This document shows, one piece after another, positions 38,269 through 48,397 of a stretch of 64,000 nt of DNA. The DNA lies in assembly GCF_002939985.1 (NCBI RefSeq), contig NZ_MDFM01000007.1, forward strand, positions 88,729-152,728, given 5' to 3'. Made by a program: the position numbers and the translations under genes. Positions within the stretch are counted from its first letter, which is position 1. Each line of letters opens with the position of its first letter. The notes under the pieces are model-generated. The model had not been told where the DNA came from and ran no database searches. It worked only from the letters and a program-made list of their open reading frames with translations. This stretch comes from Xanthomonas hortorum pv. cynarae. Its GTDB lineage: Bacteria > Pseudomonadota > Gammaproteobacteria > Xanthomonadales > Xanthomonadaceae.

Positions 38269-39558
38269 TTAGCGCTGGCCGGCGTCCTTATAGTCGCGCT
38301 GGTCGTAGCCGGTGTAGATCTGGCGCGGACGGCCGATCTTCATTTCCGGGTCGACCTGCTGCTCCAGCCAATGCGACACCCAGCCGGCGGTGCGCGCGAT
38401 GGCGAACATCACGGTGAACATTTCCACCGGGATATTCAGCGCCTTGTAGATCAGGCCCGAGTAGAAGTCGACGTTCGGGTACAGCTTGCGCTGCACGAAG
38501 TAGTCGTCCTTCAGCGCGGCTTCTTCCAGCTTCAGCGCCACTTCCAGCAGCGGGTCGTTGACGCCCAGCTCGCCCAGCACCTTGTGGGTCATCTCGCGGA
38601 TGATCTTGGCGCGCGGGTCGAAGTTCTTGTAGACGCGGTGACCGAAGCCCATCAGACGGAACGAGGAGTTCTTGTCCTTGGCCTTGGCCACGGCGGATTC
38701 GACGTTGTCGGCGGTGCCGATCTCTTCCAGCATCTTCAGCACGGCTTCGTTGGCGCCACCATGTGCCGGGCCCCACAGCGCGGTGATACCGGCAGCGACC
38801 GAGGCATACGGATTGGCACCGGTCGAACCGACCAGACGCACGGTCGAGGTCGAGGCGTTCTGCTCGTGATCGGCATGCAGGATGAACAACAGATCCAGCG
38901 CCTTGGCGACCACCGGATTGATCTCCAGCGGCTCGCTCGGCACTTCGAACATCATGTGCAGGAAGCGGTCGACGTAGTTGAGGTTGTTGCGCGGGTAGCG
39001 GATCGGCCAGCCGATCGAATAGCGGTACGCGGCAGCAGCCAACGTCGGCACCTTGGCGATCAGACGGATGGCAGCCTGACGGCGCTGCTCCGGATCGTTG
39101 AGGTCCAGGGTGTCGTGATAGAACGCCGACAGCGAGGCGACCGAACCGGCCAGCATGGCCATCGGGTGCGCGTCGTGGCGGAAGCCACCGAGGAAGTTCT
39201 TCAGCGACTCGTGCATCATCGTGTGATGCGTGACTTCGTGGTCGAACTTCTGGAACTCATCCGCCGTCGGCAGTTCGCCGTTCATCAGCAGATACGAGAC
39301 TTCCAGGAAGCTGGACTTCTCGGCCAACTGTTCGATCGGGTAGCCGCGATACAACAACACGCCGTTGTCGCCATCGATGTAGGTGATGGCCGACTTGCAG
39401 CTGGCGGTGGCGGTAAAGCCCGAGTCGTAGGTGAACAGACCGGTTTCTTTGGTCAGCTTTGAAATATCGACGCAATCATTGCCAAGCGTGGGCTTGAGTA
39501 CCGGCAGAACAACCGACGTGTCGCCGGCGTTGAGCGTGACCTGATCAAGATCGGACAC
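38269..39558 (-). CDS. gltA: Citrate synthase
   Basis: A 429-residue type-I-like bacterial citrate synthase that condenses oxaloacetate and acetyl-CoA at the entry to the TCA cycle. Catalytic residues are in the segments [11 protein letters not shown] and [11 protein letters not shown], and in [15 protein letters not shown] with its downstream aspartate. The N-terminal small domain with Gly-Asn-Asp-like [19 protein letters not shown] is typical of the NADH-sensitive hexameric enzymes. It is monocistronic with a hairpin at its end. Starts at the ATG at 39558 with a purine-rich AAGGAGCG upstream. Confidence 0.97.
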   Translation of the reverse strand: MSDLDQVTLNAGDTSVVLPVLKPTLGNDCVDISKLTKETGLFTYDSGFTATASCKSAITYIDGDNGVLLYRGYPIEQLAEKSSFLEVSYLLMNGELPTADEFQKFDHEVTHHTMMHESLKNFLGGFRHDAHPMAMLAGSVASLSAFYHDTLDLNDPEQRRQAAIRLIAKVPTLAAAAYRYSIGWPIRYPRNNLNYVDRFLHMMFEVPSEPLEINPVVAKALDLLFILHADHEQNASTSTVRLVGSTGANPYASVAAGITALWGPAHGGANEAVLKMLEEIGTADNVESAVAKAKDKNSSFRLMGFGHRVYKNFDPRAKIIREMTHKVLGELGVNDPLLEVALKLEEAALKDDYFVQRKLYPNVDFYSGLIYKALNIPVEMFTVMFAIARTAGWVSHWLEQQVDPEMKIGRPRQIYTGYDQRDYKDAGQR

Positions 39559-39733
39559 TGTGTACGCTCCTTCAGTGGAAGGCGCCTGTCACCAAATGGG
39601 CAGGCACGTGATGGAAGTCCAGGGCATCGCCCCGGATCACGTCATTATCGCACAGCAACATTTTGGCCGTCGCTTGGACAGAAGTCGTAGACGCACCCCG
39701 TCCGGGGCGTAAAAAACGAAGTTGTCACCGCCC

Positions 39734-39765
39734 AAAAAACAACGGCCGCGCAATGCGCGGCCGTT
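39734..39765. terminator. Terminator of rpmE2
   Basis: AACGGCCGCGC-AAT-GCGCGGCCGTT, an 11-bp perfect stem. The minus strand continues into TTTTTT. It lies 25 bp past the rpmE2 stop. Confidence 0.92.
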
Positions 39766-39789
39766 GCCGGTACAGCCCGTCCTGCAAGT

Positions 39790-40032
39790 TCAGCGCGCGT
39801 AGCGCTTCTGGAACTTGTCGATACGGCCGCCGGTGTCGATCACCTTGTGCTTGCCGGTATAGAACGGGTGCGATGCCGAGGAGATATCCACCTTGATCAG
39901 CGGATAGTCCTGGCCGTCTTCCCACTTCACGGTCTCTTTCGAGCTCATGGTGGAACGGGTCAGAATCTTGAAATCGGACGTCACGTCGTGGAAGACGACG
40001 TCGTTGTAGCTGGGATGAACGTTATCTTTCAT
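39790..40032 (-). CDS. rpmE2: 50S ribosomal protein L31 type B (zinc-independent)
   Basis: An 80-residue ribosomal protein. The ATG at 40032 gives the family N-terminus [16 protein letters not shown]; the remainder includes [20 protein letters not shown]. The CxxC zinc-binding cysteines of type A L31 are absent, defining the type B paralogue, which replaces the zinc form under zinc limitation in many bacteria. Zur control is common for such genes, but I could not identify a Zur site. A good -10 element lies upstream. Confidence 0.95.
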   Translation of the reverse strand: MKDNVHPSYNDVVFHDVTSDFKILTRSTMSSKETVKWEDGQDYPLIKVDISSASHPFYTGKHKVIDTGGRIDKFQKRYAR

Positions 40033-40066
40033 GGACTTGGCGCCGGGCTGCCTGGATAAGCCGGTC

Positions 40067-40096
40067 ATTATAGCGGCCTACCTTTGCCCGGCGCAA
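40067..40096 (-). promoter_or_regulatory. Candidate promoter of rpmE2
   Basis: On the minus strand a perfect -10 TATAAT (40072-40067) has TTGCGC 18 bp upstream (40096-40091). Transcription would start about 27 nt before the rpmE2 ATG. Confidence 0.6.
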
Positions 40097-40104
40097 GCTG
40101 CGTC

Positions 40105-41043
40105 CTAACCGGCTGCCAACGCCGCCTCGACCAGGCCATGGAACCGCTGGCGGTCGTAGTCCAGCAGCAGGTTTGCGTTGTCGGGCGCGCCATCTCGGCG
40201 ATTCCAGTCCACCACGGTCATGCCGCGGGTATGGGTGCCGGTCAGCTCGATGTGGACCGGCCGCCGCTCCAGCCGCTGCGCGCCCTCCGGATGCAGCGCG
40301 AAGGCCATCGCCAGCGCATCGGCGGCGTACCAGTGCTCGCCACGGCTGTCTTCGGACCACAGCCGGGTCTTGCGCGAGATTTCCTCGTAGAACTTCGCGC
40401 GCGCCGAGTCGGCCGCCAGCCATTGCTCGACATCCCGATGCAGCAGGCCGTGCGCGATGGTGGCCTCCCAGTCGGCGACATCGAACTGCGGAAAACTGCG
40501 GAACACGATATGCGCCGCTTCCGGGTCGAAGCCGATATTGAATTCGGCCGCCACGGTGATATTGCCGTGCCCGGTCAGCGCCCCGCCCATTACCACCAGC
40601 CGCGCCACGCGCTGCGGCAGGGTCGGATCCAGCGTAAGTGCCAGGGCAAGATTGGTCAGCGGGCCGAGCGCGACCAGCAACAGCTTGCCCGCGTGCTCAT
40701 GCGACAGGCGCAGGATGGCCAGCGCGGCATGCTCGGCCTCGGCAGTGCGCCTGGCCGGCGCGAGACCAACGTCGCCAAAGCCATCGATGCCATGCACATG
40801 CGCCGCATCCACCGACGGATGCAGCAGCGGCTGCGGGCAGCCCGCGTAGACCGGCACATCCTCACGGCCCGCAATCTCGCAGACCTTCAAGGCGTTGCGC
40901 ACGGTGTGCTCCAGGCCCACGTTGCCGGCGGCGATGGTCAGGCCGACCACCTCATGACGCGTGTCATTGAACGCCATCAGCAGCGCCAGCGCGTCATCCA
41001 CGCCCGGGTCGGTGTCGATCAGCAGCGGTATCTTCTTTGTCAT
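40105..41043 (-). CDS. Inosine-uridine-type nucleoside hydrolase
   Basis: A 312-residue nucleoside N-ribohydrolase that splits (deoxy)ribonucleosides into base and sugar for salvage. The calcium-binding signature DTDPGVDDALALL is at residues 10-22. Further family features are VMGGALTGHGNITVAAEFN and the downstream aspartate region YAADALAMAF. Length is typical. It lies in the same direction as recG and rpmE2 but is separated from recG by a repeat element, so it is probably its own unit. The base specificity (pyrimidine or purine) cannot be told by eye. Confidence 0.92.
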   Translation of the reverse strand: MTKKIPLLIDTDPGVDDALALLMAFNDTRHEVVGLTIAAGNVGLEHTVRNALKVCEIAGREDVPVYAGCPQPLLHPSVDAAHVHGIDGFGDVGLAPARRTAEAEHAALAILRLSHEHAGKLLLVALGPLTNLALALTLDPTLPQRVARLVVMGGALTGHGNITVAAEFNIGFDPEAAHIVFRSFPQFDVADWEATIAHGLLHRDVEQWLAADSARAKFYEEISRKTRLWSEDSRGEHWYAADALAMAFALHPEGAQRLERRPVHIELTGTHTRGMTVVDWNRRDGAPDNANLLLDYDRQRFHGLVEAALAAG

Positions 41044-41180
41044 GGGATTCGGGATTGGTCATTCGGGATTCGTTGCCGCATCTTCGCAAGGATCGGCGAG
41101 GCACGCGAATCCGCTACACACCCAGATCGCAGCGACCTGGCTTTTACGAATCTCCAATCTCTAATTACCAATCCCCGCTT
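41044..41180. repeat. GGGATTC-arm inverted repeat element (locus 3)
   Basis: Left arm 41044-41072: GGGATTCGGGATTGGTCATT, then CGGGATTCG. Right arm about 41148-41178: CGAATCTCCAATCTCTAATT, then ACCAATCCCCG. The arms are reverse complements in character, about 75 bp apart. The element fills the gap between the nucleoside hydrolase start and the recG stop. Confidence 0.75.
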
Positions 41181-41185
41181 CACGC

Positions 41186-43330
41186 TCAAGCGGCGGCGTA
41201 ACGCACCGCACTGCCGATCCAACGCGCAACCACACGATCGGCGATCTCCGGCGCTTCGGCCAGCAGCCGTTCGGCAAGCACCTGCACGCGCGGCAGCAAC
41301 CCGGCATCGCGGGCCAGATCGGCAATGCGAAAACTCGCCAGGCCGGTCTGCCGGGTACCCAGCAATTCGCCCGGGCCACGCAACTCCAGATCCTTTTCGG
41401 CGATCACGAAGCCGTCGTTGGTCTGGCGCATGGTTTCCAGACGCTGCCGCGCCATCATCGACAACGGCGCCTGATACAGCAGCACGCAACTGGACGCAGC
41501 CGCGCCGCGGCCGACCCGTCCGCGCAGCTGATGCAACTGGGCAAGACCCAGGCGCTCGGCGTTCTCGATGATCATCAGCGAGGCGTTGGGGACGTCCACG
41601 CCCACTTCGATCACGGTGGTGGCGACCAGCAGATCGGTGTGGCCCTGCTTGAAATCCAGCATGGCTTTTTGTTTTTCGGCCGGCTTCATGCGGCCGTGCA
41701 CCAGCGCCACGCGCACGCCCGGCAACTGGGCCGATAGCGCTTCAAAGGTGACCTCTGCGGCCTGCGCTTCGATCTTTGGCGGGCCAGGCGGCGCGCCTTT
41801 GCCGGGCTCTTCGCTTTCTTCGATCAAGGTGCACACCCAATACGCCTGGCGCCCTTCGGCGCAGGCGGCGCGGATGCGCTCTACCAGGTCCGGGCGACGT
41901 TCTGCGCTCAAGACAATCGTCTGCACCGGCGTGCGCCCCGGTGGCAGTTCGTCAATGGCGGAAACATCCAGATCCGCGTAGGTCGACATCGCCAAGGTGC
42001 GCGGGATCGGCGTGGCGGTCATCACCAACTGATGCGGTACGCTGCCGGCAGCCGCACCCTTGTCGCGCAGGGCAAGCCGCTGATGCACACCGAAGCGGTG
42101 CTGCTCATCGATGATGGCCAGCGCGAGGTCGTGGAAGACCACCGCCTCCTGCATCAATGCATGCGTGCCGACGACGACCTGCGCCTGGCCGGAGGCCACC
42201 TCGGCCATCGCCGCAGCACGCGCCTTGCCGGTGACCTTGCCGGCCAGCCAGACGATGCGCACGCCCAGCGGTTCCAGCCAGCCACGCAGGTTGGTGAGGT
42301 GCTGCTCGGCCAGCAGTTCGGTCGGCGCGGCCAGCGCCACCTGCTTGCCCTGCTCCACTGCCAGCATCGCCGCCAACGCGGCGACCACGGTTTTACCGCT
42401 GCCGACATCGCCCTGCACCAGCCGTAGCATCGGCGATGGCTTGGCAAGATCGCGCGCAATCTGCTCGAACACGCGCTGCTGCGCGCCGGTGAGCTGGAAC
42501 GGCAATGCCGCGCGCAGTTGCTGCACCAAGGTGCCGTTGCCCGGCAGCCTCGGTGCACGAAAACGCTGCAAGGCGATGCGTTGGCGGCGCAGGCTGAGTT
42601 GATGCGCCAACAGTTCTTCGAGTGCCAAGCGTTGCTGCGCCGGGTGACCGCCTGCGAGCAATTGCTGCGGGTCGGTGTTGACCGGCGGGCGATGCATGGT
42701 CAGCAACGCGGCGCGCAACGAGGGCAGTTGTTCGTCCTGCAGCCAATGCGGGGGCAGCAATTCCAGCGCGGCCTCCGGCGGCAACCGCTCCAGTGCCTGG
42801 CCGATGAGCTTGCGCAGCGTGGCCGGCCCAACGCCCTCCAACACCGGATAGACCGGGTCCAGGCTATCGCCCAGCCCGGCATCTTCGCCCTCCGCCAGCA
42901 CACGGTAACTGGGGTGCACGATCTCCCAACCGTTCTGCCCCGGTTTGGGCGTGCCGAACACCCGCACCCGCGTGCCCGGCGCGAACTGCGCCACCTGGGC
43001 CGCGCGGAAGTGGAAAAAGCGCAGCACCAACGTGCCGTGCGAGTCGTCCGACACCGCTACCCGCAGCACCGGCCGGAAGCGGAAGCCGCGCTCCATCGCA
43101 TCGACGCGGCCTTCGATCTGGGCCGGCACGCCGCCCTGCAACTGCGCGATCGTGGTCAGCCGCGTGCGGTCTTCGTAACGCAGCGGCAGATGCAGCCACA
43201 GATCCTGCAAGGTAAAAATGCCACGCGCAGCGAACTTCTCGGCCACTTTCGGGCCGACCCCGGGCAGGCTGGACAGCGACGCCTGGCCTGCAACGGCCAG
43301 GCTCGGCGTGACGGTGAGCGCGCGTGGCAC
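41186..43330 (-). CDS. recG: ATP-dependent DNA helicase RecG
   Basis: A 714-residue helicase that reverses stalled replication forks and processes branched recombination intermediates. The N-terminal wedge domain begins SLPGVGPKVAEKFAARGI and contains the OB fold with DDSHGTLVLRFFHFRAAQV. Helicase motifs are Walker A GDVGSGKTVVAA, the RecG-specific DEQHRFGVHQR box, motif III TATPIPRTLAMS and motif VI HQLRGRVGRG. The C-terminal part has KDLELRGPGELLGTRQTG. The start codon is GTG at 43330. It lies 30 bp after the ridA stop. Confidence 0.97.
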   Translation of the reverse strand: MPRALTVTPSLAVAGQASLSSLPGVGPKVAEKFAARGIFTLQDLWLHLPLRYEDRTRLTTIAQLQGGVPAQIEGRVDAMERGFRFRPVLRVAVSDDSHGTLVLRFFHFRAAQVAQFAPGTRVRVFGTPKPGQNGWEIVHPSYRVLAEGEDAGLGDSLDPVYPVLEGVGPATLRKLIGQALERLPPEAALELLPPHWLQDEQLPSLRAALLTMHRPPVNTDPQQLLAGGHPAQQRLALEELLAHQLSLRRQRIALQRFRAPRLPGNGTLVQQLRAALPFQLTGAQQRVFEQIARDLAKPSPMLRLVQGDVGSGKTVVAALAAMLAVEQGKQVALAAPTELLAEQHLTNLRGWLEPLGVRIVWLAGKVTGKARAAAMAEVASGQAQVVVGTHALMQEAVVFHDLALAIIDEQHRFGVHQRLALRDKGAAAGSVPHQLVMTATPIPRTLAMSTYADLDVSAIDELPPGRTPVQTIVLSAERRPDLVERIRAACAEGRQAYWVCTLIEESEEPGKGAPPGPPKIEAQAAEVTFEALSAQLPGVRVALVHGRMKPAEKQKAMLDFKQGHTDLLVATTVIEVGVDVPNASLMIIENAERLGLAQLHQLRGRVGRGAAASSCVLLYQAPLSMMARQRLETMRQTNDGFVIAEKDLELRGPGELLGTRQTGLASFRIADLARDAGLLPRVQVLAERLLAEAPEIADRVVARWIGSAVRYAAA

Positions 43331-43360
43331 GGCAGATCGAATCGGATCAGTCGAACTGGA

Positions 43361-43741
43361 TCACTCGAGCACCATTACCGCATCGACTTCGAAGCCGGCG
43401 CCCTTGGGCAGACCGGAGACTTCGATGGTGGAACGCGCGGGGAACGGCGCCTGGAAATACTCCTGCATCACCGCGTTGACGGCGGCGAACTGGCCGAGAT
43501 CGGTCAGGTACAGGCCCAGGCGCACGATCTTGTCGAGCGAGCCGCCGGCTGCTTCGGCCACCGCCTTGAGGTTGTCGAAGCAGCGACGCGCTTGCGCACC
43601 GATGTCGCCCGGCACGATCTCGCCGGTCGCCGGATCCAGCGGGATCTGCCCGGAGAAATACACCGTGTTGCCGGCACGCACGGCCTGCGAGTACGGGCCA
43701 ATGGCGGCAGGCGCCTGGTCGGTATGGATGATCTGGGACAT
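43361..43741 (-). CDS. ridA: RidA family enamine/imine deaminase
   Basis: A 126-residue trimeric enzyme of the YjgF/Rid family that hydrolyses reactive 2-aminoacrylate and similar enamines made by PLP enzymes. The family pattern is clear: GPYSQAVRAGNTVYFSGQIP near the N-terminus, GDIGAQARRCFDNLKAV, and the catalytic arginine in PARSTIEVSGLPKGA. It sits between spoT and recG, a common arrangement in gammaproteobacteria. Confidence 0.95.
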   Translation of the reverse strand: MSQIIHTDQAPAAIGPYSQAVRAGNTVYFSGQIPLDPATGEIVPGDIGAQARRCFDNLKAVAEAAGGSLDKIVRLGLYLTDLGQFAAVNAVMQEYFQAPFPARSTIEVSGLPKGAGFEVDAVMVLE

Positions 43742-43813
43742 GGAAACTCCGCTGCAAAGGTGTGTGCAGCAGTTTAGGCGTTTGTGCGGATTTGCTCGAC
43801 TGTTGCGCGCGTT

Positions 43814-45985
43814 TTACTGACGGCCGACGCTTTGCACCACATGCAAGCGCCGCAGCCGGCGCATCACTTCGGCCAGATGGCGGCGGTCGCGGACCTGGAT
43901 GTTGAAGCGCAGCACCGCCGCATTGAAATCGCGGTCCAGGTAATCCACACGCTCGATGTTGGACTGGCTCTGCGCGATCGCCGCCGCAAGCTGGGCCAGC
44001 ACGCCGGTGCGGTTTTCCACCTCGACCACCAAGGCGGTGTCGTAATCGCCGGTGACGCCCGAATCCCAGTCGATCGGCACCCAGCGTTCGGGCGATTTGC
44101 GCAGTTCGGCCAGGTTGGTGCAATCCAGCCGGTGCACCACGATGCCTTTGCCGGCGGTGTGGTAGCCCATGATTTCGTCGCCGGGAATCGGCTGACAACA
44201 GTTGGCGAAGCTGATCACGCCGCGCTCGCTGCCGTCGATCAGGATCTTTTCGTGCGAATGCTTGGAATGACCGCCGCCGCGCAGTTCGGCGTAGGCCATC
44301 AGCGCCTGCGCAGCCTGATTGGGCATCCAGTTGCCCAGCGCCACGTCGGCCAGCAAGGCTTCCAGACGCGGATAGCGGTGCTCGCTGAGGAAGGCGTCCA
44401 GGCGACCCTTGGGCAACCGTTCCAGCGAGCTGTCCATCGCCTCCAGCGCGCGATCGAGCATGCGGTGGCCGAGTTGTACGGCATCTTCGTGTTCGAGTTG
44501 CTTGAGCTGGTGGCGAATCGCGGTGCGCGCCTTGCTGCTGACCACAAATTCCAGCCACTGCGGTTTGGGCGTGGCCGAGCGCGCGGTGATGATTTCCACC
44601 GCCTGGCCGCTGACCAGCTTGGTGCGCAAGGGCACCAGCTTCTTGTCCACGCGCGAGGCGACCGCGCGATTGCCCACGTCGGTATGCACCGCGTAGGCAA
44701 AATCCAGCGCGGTGGAATTGCGCGGCAACGCCAGGATCTTGCCCTTGGGCGTGAACAGGTAGACCTCGTCGGGAAACAGATCGACCTTGACGTTGTCCAG
44801 AAACTCCAGCGACGAGCCGGCGGCGCGCTGCGAATCGATCAACTCCACGATCCAGTCGTGCGCACGGCTCTGCGCGCTGTTGGGCGAGGTGGAACCGACC
44901 TTGTAGGTCCAGTGCGCGGCCACGCCGCGTTCGGCGATCAGGTCCATCTCTTCGGTGCGGATCTGCACTTCGATCGGCGAGCCGTACGGGCCGAACAACA
45001 CGGTGTGCAGCGACTGGTAGCCGTTGGCCTTCGGGATCGCGATGAAATCGCGAAAGCGCCCGTCCAGCGGCTTGAACGTGGCATGCACCGCGCCGAGGGC
45101 GTGATAGCAATCGGCCACCGAACGCACCACCAGACGGAAGCCGAATACATCCATCACCTGGTCGAAGGATTTGTTCTCTTCGTGCATCTTGGAATAGATG
45201 CTCCAGGGCGTCTTGATGCGACTGACCAGACGATGTTCAAGCCCTTCCTTGGCCAGCCGCTGCGACAGCTGCACTTCCACCTGCGCCATCGATTCGCGCC
45301 GCACCACCGGCTGGCTGCGGATGTGCTTTTCGATGATGGCGTGACGCCATGGATACAGCGCGCGAAAGCCCAGGTTCTGCAACTCGGACTTGATCAGGCT
45401 CATGCCCAGGCGCTGGGCGATGGGCGCATAGATTTCCAGCGTTTCGCGCGCGATGCGGCTGCGCGCCTCGCTGCTCTGCGCGCCCAGCGTGCGCATGTTG
45501 TGCAGGCGGTCGGCCAGCTTGATCATGATCACGCGCAAGTCGCGCGACATCGCCAACAGCATCTTGCGGAAACTTTCTGCCGCCGCTTCCTGGCGGTCGC
45601 GGAACTTGAGCTTGTCCAGCTTGGTGACGCCATCGACCAGCTCGGCCACCGCTTCGCCGAACTCGGAGGCCAGCTCTTCGCGGGTCAGCGGCGTATCTTC
45701 GATGGTGTCGTGCAGGATCGCGGCGATCAGCGATTCCATGTCCAGGCCGAGTTCGGCGAGTACGCCGGCCACGGCGACCGGATGGGTGATGTAAGGCTCG
45801 CCCGACTTGCGGGTCTGGCCGGCATGCGCGGTGGCCCCTACTTCCCAGGCACGGCGCAGGATCGGCAGCTGCTCCTTGGGAAGGTAGCTGGCAGCGCGTT
45901 CAAGGTGCAGGACGTAATCGGGGATGGCCGGGTCGGGAGACGAGGACGTCACGACGGTCGCCTGGGCAGTGGGGCCTGGGTTCAT
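43814..45985 (-). CDS. spoT: Bifunctional (p)ppGpp synthase/hydrolase SpoT
   Basis: A 723-residue stringent-response enzyme. An N-terminal HD hydrolase domain has HAGQTRKSGEPYITHPVAVA and the intact HD pair in AAILHDTIEDTPLT, so hydrolysis is expected. The synthetase domain has DVFGFRLVVRSV and IAIPKANGYQSLHTVLFGP with EVQIRTEEMD. A TGS domain (VYLFTPKGKILALPRNSTAL), a helical/zinc-finger region with CCQPIPGDEIMGYHTAGKGI and a C-terminal ACT domain follow. rpoZ lies upstream, but a terminator separates them, as does ridA downstream. An intact HD motif distinguishes it from RelA. Confidence 0.96.
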   Translation of the reverse strand: MNPGPTAQATVVTSSSPDPAIPDYVLHLERAASYLPKEQLPILRRAWEVGATAHAGQTRKSGEPYITHPVAVAGVLAELGLDMESLIAAILHDTIEDTPLTREELASEFGEAVAELVDGVTKLDKLKFRDRQEAAAESFRKMLLAMSRDLRVIMIKLADRLHNMRTLGAQSSEARSRIARETLEIYAPIAQRLGMSLIKSELQNLGFRALYPWRHAIIEKHIRSQPVVRRESMAQVEVQLSQRLAKEGLEHRLVSRIKTPWSIYSKMHEENKSFDQVMDVFGFRLVVRSVADCYHALGAVHATFKPLDGRFRDFIAIPKANGYQSLHTVLFGPYGSPIEVQIRTEEMDLIAERGVAAHWTYKVGSTSPNSAQSRAHDWIVELIDSQRAAGSSLEFLDNVKVDLFPDEVYLFTPKGKILALPRNSTALDFAYAVHTDVGNRAVASRVDKKLVPLRTKLVSGQAVEIITARSATPKPQWLEFVVSSKARTAIRHQLKQLEHEDAVQLGHRMLDRALEAMDSSLERLPKGRLDAFLSEHRYPRLEALLADVALGNWMPNQAAQALMAYAELRGGGHSKHSHEKILIDGSERGVISFANCCQPIPGDEIMGYHTAGKGIVVHRLDCTNLAELRKSPERWVPIDWDSGVTGDYDTALVVEVENRTGVLAQLAAAIAQSQSNIERVDYLDRDFNAAVLRFNIQVRDRRHLAEVMRRLRRLHVVQSVGRQ

Positions 45986-46062
45986 GGCGGAAGACTATGC
46001 CAGCGGCGCAGTCACGGCAAACGTTTGCGCACTACGCGCGCGAAAGCGGCCCGCAAACGAAA

Positions 46063-46087
46063 ACAGCCCGCACAAGGCGGGCTGTTC
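46063..46087. terminator. Hairpin after rpoZ
   Basis: AACAGCCCGC / GCGGGCTGTT with loop ACAAG. On the minus strand it is followed by TTTTCG. It lies 26 bp past the rpoZ stop and would partly uncouple spoT from rpoZ. Confidence 0.8.
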
Positions 46088-46112
46088 GGATCGATCGCAG
46101 CGATGCGAGCAA

Positions 46113-46412
46113 TCAATCGTCGTTCTTGGACATGTCTTCGTCGGCGACCACTTCGGCGGCGGCCCATTCCAGCGCTTCGCGCTCTGCGCGCTCGCGCTCG
46201 GCCTTCTCGACTTCATCGATCAGCGCGTTGTCGATCCGGCGGGCGGCGATCTCGCGCAGCGCCATCACGGTGGGCTTATCGCTGGCGTCTGCGTTTTCGA
46301 TCAACGGCTGCACGCCGTTGGCGAGCTGACGGGCACGCTTGGAGGCCATCATGACCAGCTCAAAACGGTTGTTCACGACTTCCAGGCAATCTTCTACGGT
46401 AATGCGGGCCAT
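46113..46412 (-). CDS. rpoZ: RNA polymerase omega subunit
   Basis: A 99-residue protein; the ATG at 46412 gives the standard N-terminus [20 protein letters not shown]. It continues [13 protein letters not shown], with an acidic Glu/Ala-rich C-terminus. Omega helps assemble the beta-prime subunit and can take part in the ppGpp response, which fits its place between gmk and spoT. The 291-bp gap to gmk (46413-46703) shows no gene; it is ordinary GC-rich sequence. Confidence 0.96.
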   Translation of the reverse strand: MARITVEDCLEVVNNRFELVMMASKRARQLANGVQPLIENADASDKPTVMALREIAARRIDNALIDEVEKAERERAEREALEWAAAEVVADEDMSKNDD

Positions 46413-46703
46413 GCGGGCTCCCGGCGACCAGCAACGGCCGCGCATCGAATGAGGGAAAGGGGGCGGAGTGTACGCCGGGGCCGCTGGGCGGGCAACCGGC
46501 TGTCATTCAGTTTGCTTTGGAATCAGCCACTTGGAACAAATCGATCAAGACGCAGCGCCTCCTGGTGCGCAGAACAGCCCCGCAGGCCTGGCCGGCCGTT
46601 TCCCCCAAGCCGCGGCGACATGCGGGCAGAATGCCGATCTTCAGCTGCGGCGTCGTCGCACCGTGACACCGAGGATCGCCGCTCCACCCACCACACCAGG
46701 AAC

Positions 46704-47315
46704 TCAGTCAAGCAGCGCCTGGATCAGGCCGGCATGCCGCTGCTGTTGCGCCTGCCGACGCAGCCGGCTGGCGGTGAAGATGGCGCACATCTCCGAGACG
46801 GCGGTGTCGAAGGTCTCGTTGATGATGACGTAATCGAATTCTTCGAAGTGCAGCATCTCTTCACGTGCGGCGGCCAGGCGCTGCGCCATCACGTCCTCGC
46901 TGTCCTGCCCGCGCTTGCGCATGCGCTCGTCCAGCGCCTGGCGCGATGGCGGCAGGATGAAGACACTGACCGCGTCGGGGACTTTCTGGCACACCTGGCG
47001 CGCGCCCTGCCAGTCGATTTCCAGCAGCACATCGTGGCCGGCAGCCAGCTGCGGCTCCACCGACTGCCGCGCGGTGCCCTTCCAATCGCCATGCACCAAC
47101 GCATATTCGAAGAAGTCGCCCGCTTCGATCATGCCCTGGAACTCGTCGGCGGAGACGAAGTGGTAGTGCTCGGCATGCCGCTCGCCGGGCCGCGGCGCGC
47201 GCGAGGTGAACGAGATCGACAAGGCAATCTTGGGATCACGCGCCAGGGTGGCGTTGACGATGCTGCTCTTGCCGGCGCCGGAGGGGGCCGCAACGATATA
47301 GAGGGTGCCGCGCAT
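46704..47315 (-). CDS. gmk: Guanylate kinase
   Basis: A 203-residue kinase converting GMP to GDP. I chose the ATG at 47315 (MRGTLYIVAAPSGAGKSSIV); the frame extends upstream into a repeat element, where an ATG at 47366 would add 17 unconserved residues. The P-loop APSGAGKSS is at residues 9-17, followed by SFTSRAPRPGERHAEHYHFV (GMP-binding region) and the DVLLEIDWQGARQV lid segment. Length is standard. Confidence 0.96.
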   Translation of the reverse strand: MRGTLYIVAAPSGAGKSSIVNATLARDPKIALSISFTSRAPRPGERHAEHYHFVSADEFQGMIEAGDFFEYALVHGDWKGTARQSVEPQLAAGHDVLLEIDWQGARQVCQKVPDAVSVFILPPSRQALDERMRKRGQDSEDVMAQRLAAAREEMLHFEEFDYVIINETFDTAVSEMCAIFTASRLRRQAQQQRHAGLIQALLD

Positions 47316-47420
47316 TTTTAGGGAATAGGGAGTCGAGAATAGGGAATGGGGCACCGCGCGGAGCAAGCAGGCCGAGGGGAATCGTACCTGCTTTGACGAT
47401 TCCCCATTCCCGATTGCCTA
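47316..47420. repeat. GGGATTC-arm inverted repeat element (locus 4)
   Basis: Left arm about 47319-47352: TAGGGAATAGGGAGTCGAGA, then ATAGGGAATGGGG. Right arm 47397-47418: GATTCCCCATTCCCGATTGC. About 45 bp separates the arms. It fills the gap between gmk and yicC. Confidence 0.7.
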
Positions 47421-47427
47421 CTTACGG

Positions 47428-48288
47428 CTACTCGATGTTCTGCACCTGCTCGCGGATCTGGTCGATCAGCACCTTCAGATCCACCGCCGCGTTGGACGTG
47501 CGGCTGTCCACCGACTTGGAGCCCAGCGTATTGGCTTCGCGGTTGAATTCCTGCAGCAGGAAGTCCAATCGACGGCCGACCGGTTCGCGCTGCTTGAGCA
47601 CGCGGCGGATCTCGGAAATATGGCTGGACAGGCGATCCAGTTCCTCGTCCACGTCCAGCTTCTGCAGCCACAGCACCAGTTCCTGCTCGGCGCGCCCCGG
47701 GTCCACCGGATGCGGCAGATCGGCCAGGCGTGCGGCGAGCTTGGCGCGCTGACCTTCGCGAATGACCGGGATCAGCGTGCGTACTTCGGCGGCGATGCGT
47801 TCGATGGCATCCACCCGCTCGCTGATCGCCTCGGCCAGCTTGCCGCCTTCACGCTCGCGCGCGGCGACGAAACTGTCCACTACCTCATCGAGCAATGCCA
47901 GGGCCTGCGCCTGCAACGCCGGTGCGTCCACGTCCTGCACCTGCAGCACGCCGGGTAGCTGCAACAGATCGGTAAAGCCGACCTGCAGCTTGGGGAACAT
48001 ACCGTCAAGGCGCGTGGCCAGTGCGCCCAGTTCCTGCAGCAGCGATTCGTTCACAGCCAGGGTCTGCGCGTTGTCGGGCGCGCGCAGGCGCAGCGCCAGA
48101 TCCAGCTTGCCGCGGCTGTTTTTTGCCGCCACGCGTTCGCGCAGCATCGGCTCCAGCGCACGCAGTTCTTCGGGCAGGCGCACGCCTATTTCCAGAAACC
48201 GGTGGTTGACCGAGCGCAGCTCGCAACCGAGCGTGCCCCAGGGCGTGATGCGTTCGCCGCCAGCAAACGCGGTCATGCTTCGAATCAT
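47428..48288 (-). CDS. yicC: YicC family endoribonuclease-like protein
   Basis: A 286-residue protein. The YicC N-terminal domain begins [14 protein letters not shown] and contains [20 protein letters not shown]; the C-terminal DUF1732 domain has [20 protein letters not shown]. YicC proteins affect stationary-phase survival and have been reported to act as RNases on small RNAs. It directly precedes the divergent rph gene, a pairing seen widely in bacteria. Confidence 0.93.
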   Translation of the reverse strand: MIRSMTAFAGGERITPWGTLGCELRSVNHRFLEIGVRLPEELRALEPMLRERVAAKNSRGKLDLALRLRAPDNAQTLAVNESLLQELGALATRLDGMFPKLQVGFTDLLQLPGVLQVQDVDAPALQAQALALLDEVVDSFVAAREREGGKLAEAISERVDAIERIAAEVRTLIPVIREGQRAKLAARLADLPHPVDPGRAEQELVLWLQKLDVDEELDRLSSHISEIRRVLKQREPVGRRLDFLLQEFNREANTLGSKSVDSRTSNAAVDLKVLIDQIREQVQNIE

Positions 48289-48397
48289 CGTCAGTCCCGT
48301 GCCTTCAAAGCGCGAATGGTACCCTAGCCGCCCGCGCTGGCTGACCGCCTCGCCACGCGCTGACCCAGACCCACCTCCCGACTTCCGGACTCATCGC

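Noticed and set aside
39560..39670. Candidate promoter for gltA with -10 GATAAT at 39644-39649
   Set aside because: No acceptable -35 at 16-18 bp, so not listed as a feature.
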